Positions 1 to 7,401 of a DNA stretch of 9,655 bases are shown here, piece by piece. A model generated the notes under the pieces. That model was not told the DNA's origin and did not search any database. It saw only the letters and a list, made by a program, of their open reading frames with translations. Position 1 is the stretch's first letter, and each line of letters opens with the position of its first letter. A program made the position numbers and the translations under genes. This stretch comes from Acidobacteriaceae bacterium (lineage in GTDB: Bacteria; Acidobacteriota; Terriglobia; Bryobacterales; Bryobacteraceae), in NCBI GenBank assembly GCA_019245255.1, contig JAFARV010000088.1, positions 1 through 9,655 on the forward strand, in the 5' to 3' direction.

Positions 1-3000
1 TTTGGTGACTAGCTGAGTTAAACTTGTTTTCAGCTGTGACCTGATCAACGATATCGGGCGATTCGTCTTCTACGCTCGAATTCATAAAAGAAGGTGTGCT
101 AGGCGCGTACGGGGTGACCGCAGTGGCCTGGCCGGGCCTTGCATCGGGAACCCTCACTGATACCGCTTTGGACCTCAGTTCGACGAGAGGTGGCCGCAAT
201 GTCCCCCATGCAGACTGCAGCCCACTACCTGTAACGCTGAACGTGCTTATTCCTGCATTACTAGAAAGGCTGATGAGTGTTGACTCTGCTGTCGTTGAGC
301 TGGCCGTAAAACCGATTATGAGTGAACAATTGCCGCCGGGAGGCAACGATGCCGGACATGACTTGGTTGCTGCGAATGCGTTCGCGTTCTCTGGAGCGAG
401 GGCCCCCAAAGTTGCCGAGCCAGTGCCTGTGTTTGTCACCATCACTGTTCTTATCAAAGTATGACCGATCGGCAAAGCGCCGAAGTCCACAGTGGTGGGC
501 GTGATCGTAAGTTGCGGTACTCCGGTGACTAGGGCTGTTAGTGGGACACTTAACGAGGGGGTGCCAGGGCTTGCAAGTGTGACGGTGCCGGATTGCGCGC
601 CGACGGCTGCACCCGGACTGAACGTCACGACGGCCTGACAACTCGCGCCCGGGGCCACTGACGTACCGCACTGGTCTGACATCGCAAACCCCGCTCCGGA
701 TATCGCGAGGCTCGTCAGCCTGGCTGGTGAGGAGCCAACGTTCGCAATTGTGATCGTCTTACTGAGAGAAACGGAATTCACTGGCGTTGACCCGAAGTCC
801 ACAGTGGTGGGCGTCACCGTAAGCTCACCGCTCCCGGTAATAGTTCCTGTATTGGTTCCGACAGAGTAAAACGTTTCTGGATGAGTTACATTGTTGTATT
901 GGGCTGCGATCCAGTCTGGTGACAGTACAGTTGAATTCACCATAATCTCATCTATTACACCTGGAAAGGTGTGATTACCACTTCCATATGCGCGATTGCC
1001 TAGCACGACCATGAAGCCCGGCTGATTCATGGGCACATTACTCAGAGCATTGGTTGCTATCAGAGCTCCATTTCTATAAAGAGACACAGTACCACTCGAG
1101 AAATCGTGGGTGATTGTGATGTATGCCCATGTGTTTGCAGTATACGCCGCCGGGAAATCGACGCCATTACCTTCGACCCAATACTCAATATCCCCGCCCG
1201 CTTGTTCATTTAAACTCACCGCGACCTGTGCGGACGTAACTTGATCGGACGGTGCTGCGGTGCGTCTATAGATGCCACCGTATACATTCGGTGCGGTGCA
1301 ATTGATAATTGCGGAGATGCTTATCCCGGTCGAAAAGATATTAGTGCTAGGGCTGACGCTAGTCTGGGCAAAGTTCCCGCCCTGTGCGCTGAAGGTGGTA
1401 TTCGCAAATAGTTGAGCACCTCCGATCAAACCCAGAGTAGGTTCGGGATCAGCGGAAGAGATCTTCATTGCGTCATTTCCGTTCTGCGCGGAATCGTGCA
1501 GGGTCGTGCCCGATGTCTCATCGAGGTGCCAAACCGCCTTGTAACCAGCATTCCACGTTTGGGCTGGTGTGGATGGATCCGCTGCAGATGGATCAGCAGC
1601 CCCATACAATAGGTAAATCACCGTATCGGTAGCGTGGGATAACCTGGGGACCTGAACCCAATAGCGTACATACCCGGTAGTGGCATCGTAGGCTGCGCGT
1701 TCAAAGTTGAGTTTGTTGCCGCCAGCCGCATCGGACGCAAAAATGATGTCGTATCCATTTGGATTTTGGACGTTTCCGCTATTACTTATGCTGGCCAAAA
1801 ACGGATAAACGCCTTCGAAGAGCAAGGGAAAATTTACCAAGTCCGAGCTTGGAACAAGTTCGTGATGGATGACGACGGGTAACGAGTAGGTATAAGCGGA
1901 ATTGCTGAAATGGCTCGCTGCGCCTATTCCAATTGCGGAAAGGCTTACGGTTTGCGGCGAGTTGGCCGCTGAATCAACGATTGTGAGTATAGCCGACCGG
2001 GGCCCGACAGCAAGCGGACTGCAGATAACCGAGATCTGGCAGCTTGATCCGACCCCGACGGCCGAACAGTTGTTCGCGACGGAAAAATCTGTTGCGTTTT
2101 GACCCGTAACGGAGGCCGCAGAGATCAGAAGAGGCGCGTTGCCCGTATTGGAAATTGAGATTACTTGCTGGGTATTAGTCGTGAGTACAACGTTACCGAA
2201 ATTCAATGCTGTCGCGCTAAGAGAAGCCGTCGGCATCGCCCAACCACTGCCCGTGAGAGTAACCAGCTCAGGGGAACTCGCTGACGAGTCGGCGACGCGC
2301 AAGGTCGCTGACCGTGTTCCAGGCGCGCTGGGCGAAAAGGTAACTGACAACTGACAGCTTGCACCCGCATCGAGGCTTGCTGGACAGTTTGCAGCGACTG
2401 AGAAATCAGTGGCGTTCGGGCCTGCGATGGTGATCCCGAGAAGGCCGAGAGATGCGGTCCCACTGTTCCACACTGTGACTGACTGTGGAGTACTGGTGGT
2501 GCCTACAGCCTGAGTTGGAAAGGTTAGTGCGGAGGTTGTGATGAATGCCTGCACTGGAAGTGTCGCTGGGCTGATAGTCAATCCATGTAGAATTGGCGCG
2601 GAGTGTGCCCCATTTCCACCGGTGGCGCGGACGGCCACCGTGAGGTTTGTATCTGTTACCATTGCGGGTACCGATATCGTTTCGGGTGTGCGGCACTGCC
2701 AATTTATACCCGGACCCATATCCCAATTTGCTAGCATCACGTTTCCCTGGGTCTCGATATTCAGTGGACCCCAGATCAGGCCGTTGTCCCAGGCCTCTCT
2801 GTTATACATTCCGGAACATCCGCCAACACCGAATGTTAGGCCGATGTTATACGCTCCATCTGGCACGTGGAATCGGTATACCAAATCGTCACCCCAAGTA
2901 TATGTGTAAGTCTGCCAGATCGTAGCATTCGTCGGACCCCATGCACCAACCGGGTTGCTATCGTTGTTTTGAGCAAAGGAACCGGTCTCAAACGCCATAT

Positions 3001-4612
3001 CTGGAAGCCAGACATTCCCGTTGTCATCCGTCGTTGAAATGGGGCTACCAGTGTCTATCCGGACGAGGCCTGCAGGGATGACGTTGATCTGTATTTGTGT
3101 GGACGCATTAGGATCGGCGACGCTGATTCCTGTGATGGTGGCCGCGATAACGCCTGATACGTTCAGTGGGGCCGTATAGGTGCCATCCGATGCGATTGTT
3201 CCAGCAGTCGCGGGGATGATATTCCAATTTACGGCCTGGTTGCTTGTGCCCGTCACCCAATATGGGATCGGAAACCCAGGAGTACCAGCCTGGACCGTGA
3301 TAACGGGATCTTGTGTGCCGATTGATACCGGTTGTAGCGCAATCGGCACCTGCACGGTGTTGGCAGCGTTCGCGGCGTCGGTGACGGTCAGCACAGCATA
3401 ATTCAGAGGTGTAACATAGCCGTTATTTGGATTCACTTGGTGAGATGACGCTTGAGTGATGAGGCTGGACTCGTCTACTATCTCGAAATCGCCTGGCTGA
3501 AGAACACCAGGCAGCAGCGTGCTGAGTTCCCGAACTACGGAAGCATCCTCGGTCACGTCACTCGAAGCTGTGATGCCTCCGGAGGTTCCTATGTCGGCCA
3601 GAATCATCCCGTACTGCTGTAACGCTTTCAACACGATTTGAGCGGCCCTTGGGAATGGCGTAACATCGAAGTTCGATTTGAGTCGGAATCGTGCTCCCAT
3701 AGGAGGAGCCCCAGGTTGCCCCCCAGTACTGCCTGTCGCTGGCCAGAGACTTTGGTTACTAACACAACCCGTGCAGGCAGTAAACCGCAGAGCGTGATTA
3801 ATTGCGCCTGCTTGGATTTCATTCAACGTAAATGTTAGGGCTGCGATCGGAAGACCAGCAGCATCCGTAGTCCCGCCTGTCGGCTGCTGATAGCTCGTCG
3901 AGGCATATGTCCATCCGCTTGCGGCGGTGCACTCAGGGCAACCGACAACAGGCACATTGTCTTGATAAGTTTCGTATATCTGGCAGGTATCACGGTTGAT
4001 GGTGAGCAAATGGTGGTCGTTGATCGAATCCGTCGTGTATGCTCCACCTTCGCGCTTTCTTTGTGAAATGGGAAGCACTGGAAACTCGCCACCATTTAAT
4101 TGGGTCGTGTAGCCAAAATACTGGGGTGCGGTTGGCGTGGCGGAGGTAACGATCGTCGTACCCCAACTGTAAAGCACGAAAACACCGTTTTGCGTAGCCC
4201 ACGGGGTCCATTGAGTTGAGCTGGAATGTATAGGCAACGAGTCGATTCGGGTATTGAACACGGAGTCGTTCGGCAGCACCATGCATCCGCTCAACGAGTG
4301 TTGGGCGCCAATGCTGGCCGGCGCGCTGTAGGCGACGCTGTTCGCCGATGCAGAGCTCAGTGCCCCTGCTCCCGAGAGCTGAAACGTGACCGGTCGGTCA
4401 GCACTGATGGTCAATGATTGACCGGCTACAACGGCCGGATTGGCCGGGGATATAACTATTGGACTGACCGCCGCAAAACTCGCCATTGACGAAAGCCAAA
4501 GCATGGCGGCTCCCTGCAATAACCGATTGAGCCGAATGCAGCATCGGCGCGAAATATCTGCGGGTACGTATGTGGAGGCGGCTCGAAACCACTTTGGCCG
4601 CCCACTCTTCAT
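1..4612 (-). CDS. Giant secreted multidomain protein with malectin-like, DUF2341/LamG-like and ASH repeats (3' end outside window)
   Basis: One uninterrupted minus-strand frame of 1537 codons runs from an ATG at 4612 through the left edge, so the C-terminus is missing. By my translation, residues 1-48 form a long signal peptide (basic RRCCIRLNR, then a hydrophobic stretch to SMASFAA). Residues ~109-385 are a conserved secreted domain of unknown function (NRDTCQIYETY near 206, PPMGARFRLK near 303, YGMILADIG near 335). Residues ~417-512 are Ig-like and ~513-680 malectin-like (starts GLVRIDTG). ASH repeats lie at ~688-786 and ~788-897, DUF2341-like at ~905-1012, a LamG/concanavalin-like lectin fold at ~1016-1240 (AVWHLDE...), and two more ASH repeats at ~1261-1363 and ~1366-1462. 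A 26-residue segment shared with the gene at 7715-9655 follows, then a polar Pro/Ser/Thr-rich tail. Most ASH repeats carry a C-x9-C pair, consistent with export. Start alternatives are ATG 4618 and ATG 4504; an in-frame TAA at 4630-4628 bounds it. Glycan binding or adhesion is inferred. Confidence 0.95.
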   Translation of the reverse strand, partial: MKSGRPKWFRAASTYVPADISRRCCIRLNRLLQGAAMLWLSSMASFAAVSPIVISPANPAVVAGQSLTISADRPVTFQLSGAGALSSASANSVAYSAPASIGAQHSLSGCMVLPNDSVFNTRIDSLPIHSSSTQWTPWATQNGVFVLYSWGTTIVTSATPTAPQYFGYTTQLNGGEFPVLPISQRKREGGAYTTDSINDHHLLTINRDTCQIYETYQDNVPVVGCPECTAASGWTYASTSYQQPTGGTTDAAGLPIAALTFTLNEIQAGAINHALRFTACTGCVSNQSLWPATGSTGGQPGAPPMGARFRLKSNFDVTPFPRAAQIVLKALQQYGMILADIGTSGGITASSDVTEDASVVRELSTLLPGVLQPGDFEIVDESSLITQASSHQVNPNNGYVTPLNYAVLTVTDAANAANTVQVPIALQPVSIGTQDPVITVQAGTPGFPIPYWVTGTSNQAVNWNIIPATAGTIASDGTYTAPLNVSGVIAATITGISVADPNASTQIQINVIPAGLVRIDTGSPISTTDDNGNVWLPDMAFETGSFAQNNDSNPVGAWGPTNATIWQTYTYTWGDDLVYRFHVPDGAYNIGLTFGVGGCSGMYNREAWDNGLIWGPLNIETQGNVMLANWDMGPGINWQCRTPETISVPAMVTDTNLTVAVRATGGNGAHSAPILHGLTISPATLPVQAFITTSALTFPTQAVGTTSTPQSVTVWNSGTASLGLLGITIAGPNATDFSVAANCPASLDAGASCQLSVTFSPSAPGTRSATLRVADSSASSPELVTLTGSGWAMPTASLSATALNFGNVVLTTNTQQVISISNTGNAPLLISAASVTGQNATDFSVANNCSAVGVGSSCQISVICSPLAVGPRSAILTIVDSAANSPQTVSLSAIGIGAASHFSNSAYTYSLPVVIHHELVPSSDLVNFPLLFEGVYPFLASISNSGNVQNPNGYDIIFASDAAGGNKLNFERAAYDATTGYVRYWVQVPRLSHATDTVIYLLYGAADPSAADPSTPAQTWNAGYKAVWHLDETSGTTLHDSAQNGNDAMKISSADPEPTLGLIGGAQLFANTTFSAQGGNFAQTSVSPSTNIFSTGISISAIINCTAPNVYGGIYRRTAAPSDQVTSAQVAVSLNEQAGGDIEYWVEGNGVDFPAAYTANTWAYITITHDFSSGTVSLYRNGALIATNALSNVPMNQPGFMVVLGNRAYGSGNHTFPGVIDEIMVNSTVLSPDWIAAQYNNVTHPETFYSVGTNTGTITGSGELTVTPTTVDFGSTPVNSVSLSKTITIANVGSSPARLTSLAISGAGFAMSDQCGTSVAPGASCQAVVTFSPGAAVGAQSGTVTLASPGTPSLSVPLTALVTGVPQLTITPTTVDFGALPIGHTLIRTVMVTNTGTGSATLGALAPENANAFAATKSCPASLPPGGNCSLIIGFTASSTTAESTLISLSSNAGISTFSVTGSGLQSAWGTLRPPLVELRSKAVSVRVPDARPGQATAVTPYAPSTPSFMNSSVEDESPDIVDQVTAENKFNSASHQ
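143..220 (-). other. Shared 26-residue junction module in the giant protein
   Basis: Encodes LQSAWGTLRPPLVELRSKAV followed by SVRVPD, immediately after the last ASH repeat. The equivalent in the other ASH-repeat gene lies at 8168-8245, has the same length and matches at 17 of 26 residues by eye, with mostly conservative changes. Both are followed by a Pro/Ser/Thr-rich tail. Confidence 0.8.
480..502. repeat. Exact 23-base repeat, copy 1 (ASH entry strand of the giant gene)
   Basis: Identical to 792-814, offset 312 bases (104 codons). On the minus strand it encodes the TPTTVDFG entry of the last ASH repeat in the giant protein. Confidence 0.85.
792..814. repeat. Exact 23-base repeat, copy 2 (ASH entry strand of the giant gene)
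   Basis: Partner of 480-502, encoding the same TPTTVDFG entry in the preceding ASH repeat. The rest of the two repeats is diverged at the DNA level. Confidence 0.85.
4510..4514 (-). promoter_or_regulatory. Shine-Dalgarno-like GGGAG before an internal ATG of the giant gene
   Basis: GGGAG lies five bases upstream of the ATG at 4504-4502 (codon 37 when counting from 4612). No comparable purine box precedes the ATGs at 4612 or 4618. Starting at 4504 would leave MLWLSSMASFAA with no basic n-region, a poor signal peptide, whereas the longer form has RRCCIRLNR just before the hydrophobic core. I therefore keep 4612 as the start and record this site as the main competitor. Confidence 0.25.
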
Positions 4613-4640
4613 GTGCATACACCGCACTTATCGGACATAA

Positions 4641-4658
4641 CGAGGCAGCGACGCCTCG
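4641..4658. repeat. Short inverted repeat in the leader of the giant gene
   Basis: CGAGGC and GCCTCG form perfect 6-base arms around a 6-base loop, 23-29 bases upstream of the candidate start codons at 4618 and 4612. It could be a leader hairpin or an operator half-site pair. The arms are short enough to arise by chance. Confidence 0.3.
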
Positions 4659-5173
4659 CATAGGAGTCATCTGAACGAGATCTGTAGCGCCGTCGAGACA
4701 ATGCACACGAAGAAGCACATTCGCGGCGAGCCGCCGGGCCGCTGCTTACTCGCTACCGGAATACTTCCCTTCGAGTGTTTCTTCAAGCCGCTGTTGCTCT
4801 TCTGGCTGCCTCACGTTGGGACGCCGCCATTCTTGCGGCCTGCGTGAGAGGATCGGGGTAATGATCATGGGTGCTCAAGGTATCGCTCGACTCGGACGAA
4901 AACCAGCCGAGTTCGTTCTGACAATTGAGCTGAAACGGCAACTCCGCGCACCCAGGAAAGCCCTTCATGATGGAGACGTCGCACTGGCCACATGTGTCGG
5001 TGCGACGGCGATCTGAACCAAACGACACCTGAGGCGTCGGTTCAGCGGTGTTGGTTTGTTGTCGGACGCGGATTCAAGCGCATCGAGCTCGTAAAAATCT
5101 CACGATGGCCACTCTTGCTCGTCGACACCGTTCAGCTGAACATTTATGAAAGAGCCAACGGAGAGAGTTCGGA

Positions 5174-5195
5174 GTCCGATGGGCACCCATCCGAC
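5174..5195 (-). terminator. Imperfect hairpin downstream of the 296-residue protein gene
   Basis: Two 10-base arms (GTCCGATGGG and CCCATCCGAC) pair with one internal C-C mismatch around a 2-base centre. The hairpin lies about 37 bases past the stop codon of the gene ending at 5232. No T-run follows on the minus strand, so it is not a classic intrinsic terminator. It may act in transcript end formation or protection, or be a protein-binding palindrome. Confidence 0.3.
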
Positions 5196-5231
5196 AGGTC
5201 TGCTAGCAAAACAGATTCTGCCAACCCGATC

Positions 5232-6122
5232 TCAGGTCTGCAGAGGTATGCTGAGGTCCAGCACTACAACACTCTGTGATACTTGAGAAGCGAGTTTCGC
5301 GGGCAATGCGTTAACGATCCCGACTGCACTGGCGACGCCCCCTAAAACATTGGCTGCTGCATTTGAGCGAGTTTTTATGCAGATTCGGACATGTGATCTC
5401 GCGTTTTGCACCTGAACGCCGTACGCGAATGCGACGACAGATTCGGCCAGCAAAGTGTCCGAAATCGGAAGACGATGACCAACGCAGTTCATTGTCCAGA
5501 CTGGAAAATTTTCGGAATCACCGAAACCGAGCACCAGCGCTCCGGGTCCCGCAGCCTCGAGGAGAGACTCAACATTTGCATTTGAATTGAGCGCTGGGAC
5601 TAGTTGCCGAGAGACCGCGTAGAAGAGTTTAATCCCATCACCGCTGCCGAACAACAGGTGGCCGTTCGTTTTTGTGATGCATACCTCCTCCCCTAAACCT
5701 TTGCAGTATGCGACCCAACTGCCGAACTTGAATGCAGTGAGGTTCTTCCGAGTAGCCAGTTCATCCAATTCGGTCTGGTGCAGCGAAATCGCCCCAAAGA
5801 AACCGATTCCTTGTCTGTCCCGTGAAGAGCCAAGTACGAGCTGATCTATCTCCGTGCTACGAAATCCAATGCTGGCGAGCATTGTCTGTACTGTGCGCAA
5901 CCTCTTGTCGGTGTATTGTCGCTCGAGTGAGTGGTACAGATCGAGTGAGCGTAGAGCGGCTAAATTGTTGAACTCAAGTTCGGACGTGTCATTCGGAAAA
6001 GCGTTCAGTGCTGTTTTCAATAGTTCGGAATTCGATTTTGTACCTGTTGTGTGAGCATTTGTCACCTCGGCAATCAGGAGGAGACTGGCCAGAAGGCATC
6101 CTCTCATAACCGCTACTGACAT
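5232..6122 (-). CDS. Exported hypothetical protein, 296 aa
   Basis: The ATG at 6122 gives a clear signal peptide (MSVAVMRGCLLASLLLIAEV, then TNA before the likely cleavage at HTTG). A TTG codon directly before it is the only other upstream start candidate, because an in-frame TGA precedes it. The mature protein opens with SELLKTALNAFPNDTSELEF, followed by LAALRSLDLYHSLERQY and an acidic IDQLVLGS. This resembles acidobacterial exported proteins that start by asking whether a residue set 'from x to y' is present, loosely similar to DUF3352-type proteins; I am not certain of the family. The C-terminal half has LLFGSGDGIKLFYAVSRQLV and ALNSNANVESLLEAAGPGA, then a hydrophobic alternating end (SQSVVVLDLSIPLQT). 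Three cysteines in the mature part (C140, C147 and further on) suggest an oxidising compartment. No catalytic motif or further membrane segment is visible. It lies 76 bases downstream of the beta-helix gene, possibly co-transcribed with it. Confidence 0.88.
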   Translation of the reverse strand: MSVAVMRGCLLASLLLIAEVTNAHTTGTKSNSELLKTALNAFPNDTSELEFNNLAALRSLDLYHSLERQYTDKRLRTVQTMLASIGFRSTEIDQLVLGSSRDRQGIGFFGAISLHQTELDELATRKNLTAFKFGSWVAYCKGLGEEVCITKTNGHLLFGSGDGIKLFYAVSRQLVPALNSNANVESLLEAAGPGALVLGFGDSENFPVWTMNCVGHRLPISDTLLAESVVAFAYGVQVQNARSHVRICIKTRSNAAANVLGGVASAVGIVNALPAKLASQVSQSVVVLDLSIPLQT

Positions 6123-6136
6123 CAAGAAATAAGAGG

Positions 6137-6178
6137 CGGCGGGCCGAGGTTCCTCTCAGACTGATGGCTGGCCCGCCG
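6137..6178 (-). terminator. GC-rich stem-loop with T-rich tail between the beta-helix gene and the 296-aa gene
   Basis: Perfect 9-base arms (CGGCGGGCC at 6137-6145, GGCCCGCCG at 6170-6178) enclose a 24-base loop, starting about 20 bases past the stop of the gene ending at 6199. On the minus strand the stem is followed by CCTCTTATTTCTT, a T-rich but interrupted tract that leads straight to the ATG at 6122. It looks like an intrinsic terminator or attenuator that would reduce read-through into the downstream gene. The long loop and broken T-tract lower confidence. Confidence 0.4.
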
Positions 6179-6198
6179 GCGTGTACTTGAGACAGCAT

Positions 6199-7401
6199 TC
6201 AGAATATTCGTACCCACCCGAAGTCGCCACTTGCAAGCCGGGCACACACCTTTACGTGGTCGGCACCGCTCGGATCGGATTCGTCCATCATCTCTACGCC
6301 ACGCGTACTTTCCGTGCAATCGGCAGGATTTGAAGAAGGCGTCAGTTGCAGGGCAGGCATCGCCGTCAAACCCTGAATAACCGGTGTATATAACTGAGTT
6401 TGTAGGCCGTATTGGCTGCTCAGAACGTTCTTCGTTTCCCCTGGGCCATTGCCTAGAAAATACCAACCTAGACTCGTGGTCTGCGGCATTGTGTTCCCGG
6501 TGACAGAATCTATTAACAGATTACTGCATGAGTAACATCGAATACCCAACAACGCCAAGTTCTGATTCGCAACTCCGCCAGTGATAAAAACACCTGTATC
6601 CACATCTGGCCCAAACTGGCCGTCTGCTACAAACATTCCGTCCGCCGAATTTACCGGACTTCCAAGCGAAAACGCCGTTTGAAAATGCTCGACATGAGTG
6701 TTTAGGTACGTGGATCCACCATCCACAGCAAATGCCACACCTGGGCGCGTTTGATATGCGTTCGCGTTACACGTAACATCCTGAACACCACGAAACGAGA
6801 TCACGTTAGCAACTTTTACACACACTGTGCTTACCGTCGACGCGCCTCCGGGAAGAATCTCAAGATCTTCGAATGGTCCAGAGTTTTGGGCACCTGACCC
6901 CTCAATATCCACGCTGGCATTTGGGCAGGCTTCAATCAGCAGTGAACGTCCTTCACTATGCTCCTCAGCCTGCGTGTTTAAAAGGCCGACGCCAGCAAGC
7001 CCGGCACAATCAAGAGTGAGCTGAGCGATCTGAACATTGTAATAAGGCCCGCCTGTTCTGCCGCCAAGAATGGTCAGAGGTTGACCGGCAGGAAAGGACG
7101 GTGAGGCTCGGAGAACAGTGCCTACATAGTTACTATCGCCGCGGCCGCTCCCGAAGAGCCGGATGCGATCTAGAATTACCAGAGGCTGCGAAACCAAAAA
7201 TGTTCCAGGGGGGAGATCCACCTCTGTCTGGCCGTTGTGACGCGCCCATATCATCGTTTGTTGTAAGCATGCTGTTACATCGGTTTTTCCGTCGCCACGA
7301 CAAGTTGCGGGTACTCCGAAGGAATCGGCGCTCGTCAGCTGGCACGAGGTGAAAACGCTAAAAAGAAGAAGAAATTGCGAGAAAGGGATGGAATACGACA
7401 T
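6199..7401 (-). CDS. Secreted right-handed beta-helix protein, pectate-lyase-3 / tailspike-like
   Basis: The 400-residue protein starts at ATG 7401, which is fixed by an in-frame TAG at 7416-7414 and no other start between. The signal peptide is MSYSIPFSQFLLLFSVFTSC...LTSA; the FTSC could also serve as a weak lipobox. Directly after it come GVPATCRGDGKTDVTACLQQ and LPPGTFLVSQPLVILDRIRL, the typical entry of pectate-lyase-3 / tailspike beta-helices (Gly-Asp-Gly-x-Thr-Asp, a helix, then 'PpGtY.i..pl.i...i.l.G.G'). Short hydrophobic strands, Gly and Asn turns continue to about residue 350 (VQIAQLTLDCAG, DLEILPGG, NLLIDSVTGN). The end, from TRGVEMMDESD to VKVCARLASGDFGWVRIF, looks like the small C-terminal 'RG...v.vC....g.y.W' cap found on many secreted or tail-fibre-like proteins. 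The fold usually binds or cleaves polysaccharides. No catalytic residues can be assigned by eye, so enzymatic activity is not claimed. Confidence 0.93.
   Translation of the reverse strand: MSYSIPFSQFLLLFSVFTSCQLTSADSFGVPATCRGDGKTDVTACLQQTMIWARHNGQTEVDLPPGTFLVSQPLVILDRIRLFGSGRGDSNYVGTVLRASPSFPAGQPLTILGGRTGGPYYNVQIAQLTLDCAGLAGVGLLNTQAEEHSEGRSLLIEACPNASVDIEGSGAQNSGPFEDLEILPGGASTVSTVCVKVANVISFRGVQDVTCNANAYQTRPGVAFAVDGGSTYLNTHVEHFQTAFSLGSPVNSADGMFVADGQFGPDVDTGVFITGGVANQNLALLGIRCYSCSNLLIDSVTGNTMPQTTSLGWYFLGNGPGETKNVLSSQYGLQTQLYTPVIQGLTAMPALQLTPSSNPADCTESTRGVEMMDESDPSGADHVKVCARLASGDFGWVRIF

Larger units (their letters stand above)
4619..5231. other. Intergenic region, no gene recognised
   Basis: About 610 bases separate the stop of the 296-residue protein (5232) from the start of the giant gene. 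Short frames exist on both strands, but none has a recognisable protein pattern. The visible structures are an inverted repeat at 5174-5195 near the upstream gene's end and a small one at 4641-4658 in the presumed leader of the giant gene. No clear -35/-10 pair was identified. The promoter of the giant gene probably lies here, by position only. Confidence 0.6.

Noticed and set aside
96..671. Several plus- and minus-strand frames near the left edge
   Set aside because: They overlap the giant minus-strand frame, whose ASH repeats and exact repeat period continue through this part without a stop.
480..814. Direct repeats considered as a CRISPR array or insertion-site duplication
   Set aside because: There are only two 23-base copies 312 bases apart, both in frame inside ASH repeats, so they are explained by protein-domain repetition.
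4783..5028. Minus-strand open frame of 81 codons in the large intergenic gap, and plus-strand frames at 4816-5016 and 4992-5279
   Set aside because: No recognisable motif, signal peptide or Shine-Dalgarno sequence, and they overlap each other on opposite strands. Kept as non-coding.
6122..6466. Minus-strand frame of 114 codons overlapping the end of the beta-helix gene
   Set aside because: It lies out of frame inside a well-supported gene and its product is rich in Arg and Cys without pattern, as expected of a shadow frame.
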